Origin: Amphiura filiformis
Lineage: Eukaryota > Echinodermata > Ophiuroidea > Amphilepidida > Amphiuridae
Direction of reading: 5' to 3'
Length of the DNA stretch: 64,000 bases
Assembly (NCBI RefSeq): GCF_039555335.1
Contig: NC_092642.1
Location: 21,793,812 to 21,857,811 of the forward strand
Of the stretch, positions 58,722 through 64,000 are shown in pieces. Below the pieces are notes generated by a model that saw nothing but the letters and a program-made list of their open reading frames with translations, was not told where the DNA came from and ran no database searches. The position numbers and the translations under genes were made by a program. Within the stretch, counting starts at the first letter, position 1. Every line of letters starts with the position of its first letter.

Positions 58722-59339
58722 CTGATGACATGAAGAAAGAAATGCAAATTTAGATATCAAAATTTGAGGAAAATTGAGGTACATAATACATTAGATGCAT
58801 GCATAAACTCCTCTACTGTAGTTGATTAATTTCACAAAAGTGAGGTTGAGCTTTACCCAAGGAAAATCTAGTACTTGGATGTAAAAAAACAAGCAAACAC
58901 AAACAGACAGTACAAGTACCCACACAGATTTGGTGCCCTCATTTGTATTTACGAACTACACTGTATTGGTAAGCACCGGAAAAATCTATGATTTTTGAGA
59001 GCAAATTTTGCGCATCAATTTCACAAAATTCCTGATTTGTGTGATTTATCCATAATATTACCAAAATGTGTGCATTTTTAGCAAAAAGTTCAAATTTGCA
59101 TTTTTAAAATTAAATTACGCGGCGCAGAGTTGAATTCGTTAAAATTAAGTCCTATGAGCAGTGGCGTGCTGTGGCGCCCCTACCCGGGGCTGAAGAAAAT
59201 TCAATTTTGCCGCCCCTTCCTCAGCAGCTCGAAAAGGTTGCCCCAATTTTTTTTTACGGTCGTTTGAAAAAGTGAAGAACAAAAAAAAAAAGGATTTCTA
59301 GGCGCTAGTGCCCTAAAATTAACACATTTTGATATATAG

Positions 59340-59362
59340 TACAATTTTTTTTTTTTTTTTTT
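59340..59362. repeat. Poly-T run
   Basis: About 19 consecutive T after ACAA, within GC/AT-alternating repetitive DNA (59160-59470) that starts CAGTGGCGTGCTGTGGCGCC and may be a decayed hAT-type element; no right end was found. Confidence 0.5.
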
Positions 59363-59503
59363 CCCCTTTTTCTTTACTAATTCTTTTTGCCACCCCTTCT
59401 TCCCGGCCCTTCTTCTTCCGCTGCCCCTTGATTTGGCCACCCCTGCTTTGACTCGGGGCTGGCCCTAAAGCCCCCAAAATATGCGCATGATGAGGGCGGT
59501 CGA

Positions 59504-59619
59504 CTGCATATCCGTCAGTACACACTTTTCAATACGGAATAAATGCTAACCTCATCGTGACATCATCCAAGCAGCACAGTTCCTTTCCATGGAAAAAGCA
59601 TGTATTGACGGATATGCAG
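59504..59619. mobile_element. CTGCATATCCGTCA-type MITE, copy 2 (intron of the MGIKSLLP gene)
   Basis: CTGCATATCCGTCA at the left, TGACGGATATGCAG at the right. The interior is almost the same as the element at 30436-30555, so one family has inserted in introns of both genes in this window. Confidence 0.75.
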
Positions 59620-59925
59620 TTTACCATTCTGCTATGGTCTATTTTCTATACCGGTACTTTTTTCTGCATGGATTGTATTACAGATCACCATGGGTTCTTT
59701 CAATTTTGTAAAAACTTATGGGTTTTTTTTGGAAAATTAATACTTTAAAAATGGGTATCTTGGAAAAATCTTAAAATTAGTGGCCAAACCTTAAATTAAG
59801 CGATTATACCCAAAATATGTGAATGTTAGTGTTTCACATACATTGTACATATCTTTTGAGATGGATTTTTTTTAACTTCAATTACCAAGAATGAAGATGT
59901 AAATTCATGATGAATTAATGCATAC

Positions 59926-59969
59926 CCTTTTCTTTCTTCCTTTGTGTGCTGCTTTGCTTGTAGCTCGAT
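59926..59969 (-). CDS. Probable internal exon piece of the MGIKSLLP gene
   Basis: Minus-strand reading IELQAKQHTKEERKG ends at a GTATGC donor with two bases carried over. With the one base beginning the 58.7-kb exon this gives a continuous lysine/arginine-rich helix. The acceptor is uncertain: AG sites are present at the left of this reading, but none gives the phase demanded by exon 1. Either another exon lies between 60.0 and 60.9 kb or the upstream edge is wrong. Confidence 0.35.
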
Positions 59970-60884
59970 CTTCCCCGTCAAAAACAACTATGGGCGTAAC
60001 ATTTTGCCTAACCAACACATCTACTGCTTAGCAGAAATCATTGACATACCGTACCTGTAAGAACCATAATTGCATAAAAGTGACATAAAAATTGGTTGAT
60101 ATACAACTTGTCCCTATCCCAACCCACCCCTTGACCAGTAGCGTATCTGTGGCAGGGGTCACTCTGCACCCCCCATGGCTTTGACCAGGAAGGAAAACCT
60201 GAAAAATTATGCTAAATCAGCCTATATTTTACACCTCTGCCTGAGAAAATCTACCCTGTGACCGGGTAAATCTACCGCACACCAGGATTTTGCCCGCTCT
60301 GACAAGTGACCCCAATACACGGTACACCACTGCCCTTGACAACATAGTCTACCCGTCCCTTGACAATATATATAGTCAACTACCTTAGCTTTATTCCCTC
60401 CAGCAAGCAAGGGACAGGTTGGTCACTGGTCAGTGACGAGTTGCCTTCAAAAAATGTGGTGCAGGTTGGCGCAAGGACAGGTTGGCATAGGAACGGCTTG
60501 TCATGTCTATCTTGTCATGTATTCTTAAAATTTAGTTGATTAGGAATGTGACCAGGTAACATTAAAACCAATCAACGGTACAGAATGCTTTTTGGTCACA
60601 CAGCTATAAAAAGACAATTTTCATGGTTTAGAATAGGAGATTAATGAAAAATAAGCCCTTAATCCTTTCCTTCATCACCGAATACAAGTCACACACTTAA
60701 AATAATTTCTTAATATATGAATAGTATTGTAAATAATTGTGGTTCTTGAGAAATATGTCAATTATGAAGATGTTATGCGTTTCAACTCTTTTCACATCAT
60801 AATTACAGAACCACAAGATCTACAAAATTGTAACTGGATTCAGCACCACACCCGATTTAAAATGATCATAACAAATTTCACTAC

Positions 60885-60908
60885 ATGTAGATGGTATACC
60901 ATCTACAT
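60885..60908. repeat. Perfect 24-bp palindrome
   Basis: ATGTAGATGGTA followed directly by TACCATCTACAT, 41 bp from the donor of the MGIKSLLP exon. Confidence 0.85.
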
Positions 60909-60948
60909 TACATAGGCCTAGTATTTAATAAGCTTAAGCTTAACTTAC

Positions 60949-61103
60949 TTTCGTGGATCAATTCCAGGTTGTGCAGCAGTGTATAGATCCATAAATTGAT
61001 GCGTCAATGCCTGTACTTCACCACCCAAATCCGCGGCAGAAACCCTGGCAGAAACTTTATTTTCTATATTCTTGAATTTTGGGAGTAAAGATTTAATTCC
61101 CAT
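60949..61103 (-). CDS. First coding exon of an unidentified gene (starts MGIKSLLP)
   Basis: ATG at 61101-61103 opens 51 codons plus two bases, ending at a consensus GTAAGT donor after GIDPR. The peptide starts MGIKSLLPKFKNIENKVSAR and ends HQFMDLYTAAQPGIDPR. Codon use and residue balance look genuinely coding, and the strand and position fit the two minus-strand pieces at 59.95 and 58.7 kb. I do not recognise the family. The MGI(K)xLLP start is reminiscent of XPG/FEN-type nucleases, but the residues after it do not follow that family, so no function is given. Confidence 0.55.
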
Positions 61104-62700
61104 TGTCACGATTCGATTGTAACCGTGTGTTGAAGCTGGTCAACTCCGGGATTGTTTATTTACGATCAGCTGATTGAAGATCACAGGCTGTTTTTAACGG
61201 CTGACATCGCTAATTGTTCAAAATGCGCATGCGCTAGACATGCGCATAAAACAAATCGTGTTCCCGTGGTGTTGCCGTCGGGATTGCCCTGGAATTGCCA
61301 GAGAAGTATGTCCCACCCCCCCTGTACCAGGCCGTGCATAAATGCGTCTACCTTTCGCCGCAATAAGCGTACCAAAAAGAGAGACACATTAGCAACCATG
61401 CAGAAGGGAAGTATGGGGATAATTAACATCGCAATTAGCATTAATTAATCATAAAACAAGGAATAATTTGGTTATCATAAAGATAAAATAGCCAGAAAAC
61501 GCCAATTCAGAATGTGCGCCCTGTGCATACTGAAGCAATCACGTCATGATCATGCGCGAGTCGATCGGTCAACAAACTCTCCAGGTCAATGTCCGTTCGT
61601 CAGTCAAAGGCGACGCATTTTTGCATCGCCAAAGTCACTCAATTGAAGTAAGCTTAAATATACAAGTAAAAAGGTAAAGCCTGAAAAAGATAGGGAGACA
61701 CCCGTAGGCTCAGGGCATTTCACTCTCCCCACCTATAAAAAAAGATTTGTACTCAAATCTTGTACAATAAATGATTTTAAAATAATGCGTATAATTTTGG
61801 TGACAGTAAAGATGCATTGAAAATTTTTCCACCGAAACAAGTATTTACATTATGAAGCAATAATTTTGGTAGCTCACACAGTGGCCAAGATATAAAATTT
61901 CATTAATCAAAAATAGCGGTGGCACAAAGCCCCGCAAATTTGCGTCTACTCAAGAAGCTTCAAATTGTTTACTGTCAATGCATTTCAATTTTTGTACATG
62001 TAAAAACAACAAAGTGCCGAAAACAGTTCATGAAAAATGGGCCTAAATTTGGGTGCCTACAAATTTGGAAATTTTGCTTTCATTTCAATAAAATAGATCT
62101 TAAAATTTACGCCTAAACTCAACCTAAAGGCCTAACGTTGAGTTCTGTCATGTCAGCGGTGCCTAAGTTTGGGTAAATATAACTCGCTAGCTGTTGTTCA
62201 CAAATTTTGATAAAACCAATGAAAACCAGAAAACCACTAGTCTAGGCCTAGAATGCTAGGGCCTAGATATATCGATCACAATTTTTGGATACAAGGGAAC
62301 ATTTTAACAACAGCCGGGCCTAAAGGGAAATAGCCAAAAAGTGTCAAAAACATTCAATATACAATTTGTAACATTATCAGAAAAGGGAGCGAGTTACACT
62401 TACCCTACAATAATACAATTTATAAAATATTCACAGTTTATAAAAGTCCTATAATCTTCATGACGATCTTGATGCTTAGCCTTTATGCCCTAGTCTTTAA
62501 AAAGACTCAAAAAGCATTTAACAAACGTTGCATGGTCGAAAACGTAAAAGAAATCAGTTCCAAATCCAATGGCAAATGTCAATCAACAATGATCAATGCA
62601 TCCATTTTGGGTCTCCATATTGTAATGATTGATGTCCATGTACAAAGATTTAGCAAATGTTCATAATCCAATTGACGTCGCAGAAACCGTCATCACAGTA
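61104..62700. other. 5' flank of the MGIKSLLP gene; no genes recognised
   Basis: Moderately GC- and CpG-rich up to about 61640 (ATGCGCATGCGC, CGCGAGTCGATCGG), as expected of a promoter or first untranslated exon, then AT-rich. No TATA box or conserved element could be assigned. Open frames are short and unsupported. Confidence 0.35.
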
Positions 62701-62719
62701 GCGTCAGCATTTACCATAG

Positions 62720-63046
62720 TCATTCAGCATGTTCAGAGTCTTGTAGCCTCGGTGTCCGCACTTTTGCGTCGACATTTTCGTCAAATTCTTCATCACAAGT
62801 TGTTGTTTTCCACGGCGACATGCAGCTGTTGTCATCAATGTTGCAAACTCGCTCTGTATCGCCAAATTTCGCGGTACAGGAGCTGTTCGCTTCCGGGTTG
62901 ACATTACTGAAAATGCGTAAATTCGCATGTAGACAGCCTTTGGTGCCTTTTTCTATAAATTGAGTCATAGAAAACTTCAAAACTTCTTGTGCGTTTTGGT
63001 TATGTTTGACTTTGTGGGTTATTAAAACATCTTGATTTGGCTTCAA
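62720..63046 (-). CDS. Uncertain minus-strand ORF, 108 codons
   Basis: Open reading frame starting MKPNQDVLITHKV and ending RLQDSEHAE, rich in Asp, Glu, Asn and with five Cys. Composition is more protein-like than most frames here, but an overlapping frame (62704-62928) is also open and protein-like, and no partner exon or homology is recognised. It could be a first exon, a small ORF in a 5' leader, or chance. Confidence 0.15.
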   Translation of the reverse strand: MKPNQDVLITHKVKHNQNAQEVLKFSMTQFIEKGTKGCLHANLRIFSNVNPEANSSCTAKFGDTERVCNIDDNSCMSPWKTTTCDEEFDENVDAKVRTPRLQDSEHAE

Positions 63047-63049
63047 CTT

Positions 63050-64000
63050 TTCGATTTAAAAATTCGCATCTCCTCGCTTGAATGATTAGACAGACCAAAC
63101 TTGCATTATCCATTTGATTTCTATTAAAAGTTCTCTTAAAACTCGACCAGCAAGTTCAGAACTTTCTTAAATCAAAACTGTACTGCATGATGAACATACT
63201 GCATGACATAAAGAACATTTCGGCCGTTCGTTCAGCAATACCTGCAGGCTTTCTAAGTTCATCATGACAATCATATAGGCCACAACCCACTTCACAAGTT
63301 GGTTACATCTTCAATCGTTTTCATTCAATCAAGCAATTTTTGCGTTAAAGCCAACATCAATTTTCATACATGTAGGCCTATAGGCCTACAAAATTATATT
63401 CCGATTTGCTTTCACGGAATAATCAAACAACCACGCACATAAAGTGTCTTTAAAGACTTCAATTCAAACCCACAAAATGGGCAATGGAGAATTTTTGTCT
63501 CCGTTCTTCATGTTCTTATAGGGCTGTCTTTCTTTTCATATCACGTGCTATTTATAGGCCTATTTAGGCCTTAATGTCAAACCCAGTTTGTAATTTTCAT
63601 AGTGAAAAACTTCACTGGTTTCTTTAAATCAATAAGATGAGGAAAGAATGTTTTAACATTTTTTTTTTTAATTGATGATGATTCTGGCTTAAAAAATGCT
63701 TTCATTATTATCACTTTGATATCACTACAATCAATTAATAATTTCACCTTTCTCATATCTCAAACAGTTATGCGTGTTAGCCTTTCCATTATGAACTACA
63801 AAGTACAAACACTTTTATCGCATGACATCCGGAACATTTTGAGCGCTCTATGTTCCAAATTTCATTTAAGCAACACCTATAGGATTTCTAGTTCATCAGC
63901 TCTTGAGCTGTTATACGTAGGCCTATTTCTGATATCCAACAGAGCTTCTCTGTGAGCTTCTGTTTATCATTTCCGGATACCAATACTCACAATCAACTGC
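63050..64000. other. Intergenic or intronic DNA, nothing recognised
   Basis: AT-rich with TAGGCCTATAGGCCTAC near 63373. A 79-codon frame at 63716 lacks any motif or splice context. Confidence 0.4.

Overview
The window looks like a piece of nuclear genome from a marine invertebrate, probably a deuterostome such as an echinoderm or hemichordate. It is AT-rich, genes are small exons in long introns, GT/AG splice sites are consistent, and the words TACATGTA and TAGGCCTA recur. There are no long intron-free ORFs. The species call is inference; only the eukaryotic architecture and one animal gene are seen directly.

One gene can be reconstructed completely. CFAP53 (CCDC11), a cilia and flagella protein, lies on the minus strand in seven coding exons from 44196 down to 29122. 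Splice phases fit at every junction and the protein is about 517 residues. Exon 2 carries two one-base gaps in A-runs, probably sequence errors. A second, unidentified lysine-rich gene starts at 61103 on the minus strand; I can support its first exon (beginning MGIKSLLP) and two later exon pieces at about 59.95 and 58.7 kb. No other protein gene could be established.

The rest is repeats. 1-16.4 kb: intergenic DNA with fold-back elements, a tRNA-derived SINE and a 1.68-kb terminal-inverted-repeat element. 16.4-25.76 kb: a large satellite built on a ~35-bp unit, with ~1-kb higher-order repeats. 25.8-29 kb: quiet. 29.1-44.2 kb: CFAP53, whose introns carry MITEs, an ACTC microsatellite, a LINE fragment, and in intron 1 a 1.4-kb tandem duplication holding a hAT-type MITE nested in a Harbinger-type MITE. 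45.2-47.2 kb: a GAGACC microsatellite and three MITEs. 47.2-50.45 kb: a modular repeat array with CAAA-rich linkers. 50.5-52.8 kb: possible promoter-like DNA and a MITE. 52.8-53.96 kb: a palindromic TTATCTCAAGATAA minisatellite. 54.7-61.1 kb: MITEs, a dead mariner and the second gene. 61.1-64 kb: 5' flank with little recognisable.

The most unusual signal is a short dyad, GCTATC-N7-GATAGC and variants. It is the core of the 16-26 kb satellite, brackets the modules of the 47-50 kb array, and occurs singly near 44.68 kb, suggesting that unrelated-looking repeat domains share one terminal or recombination element.
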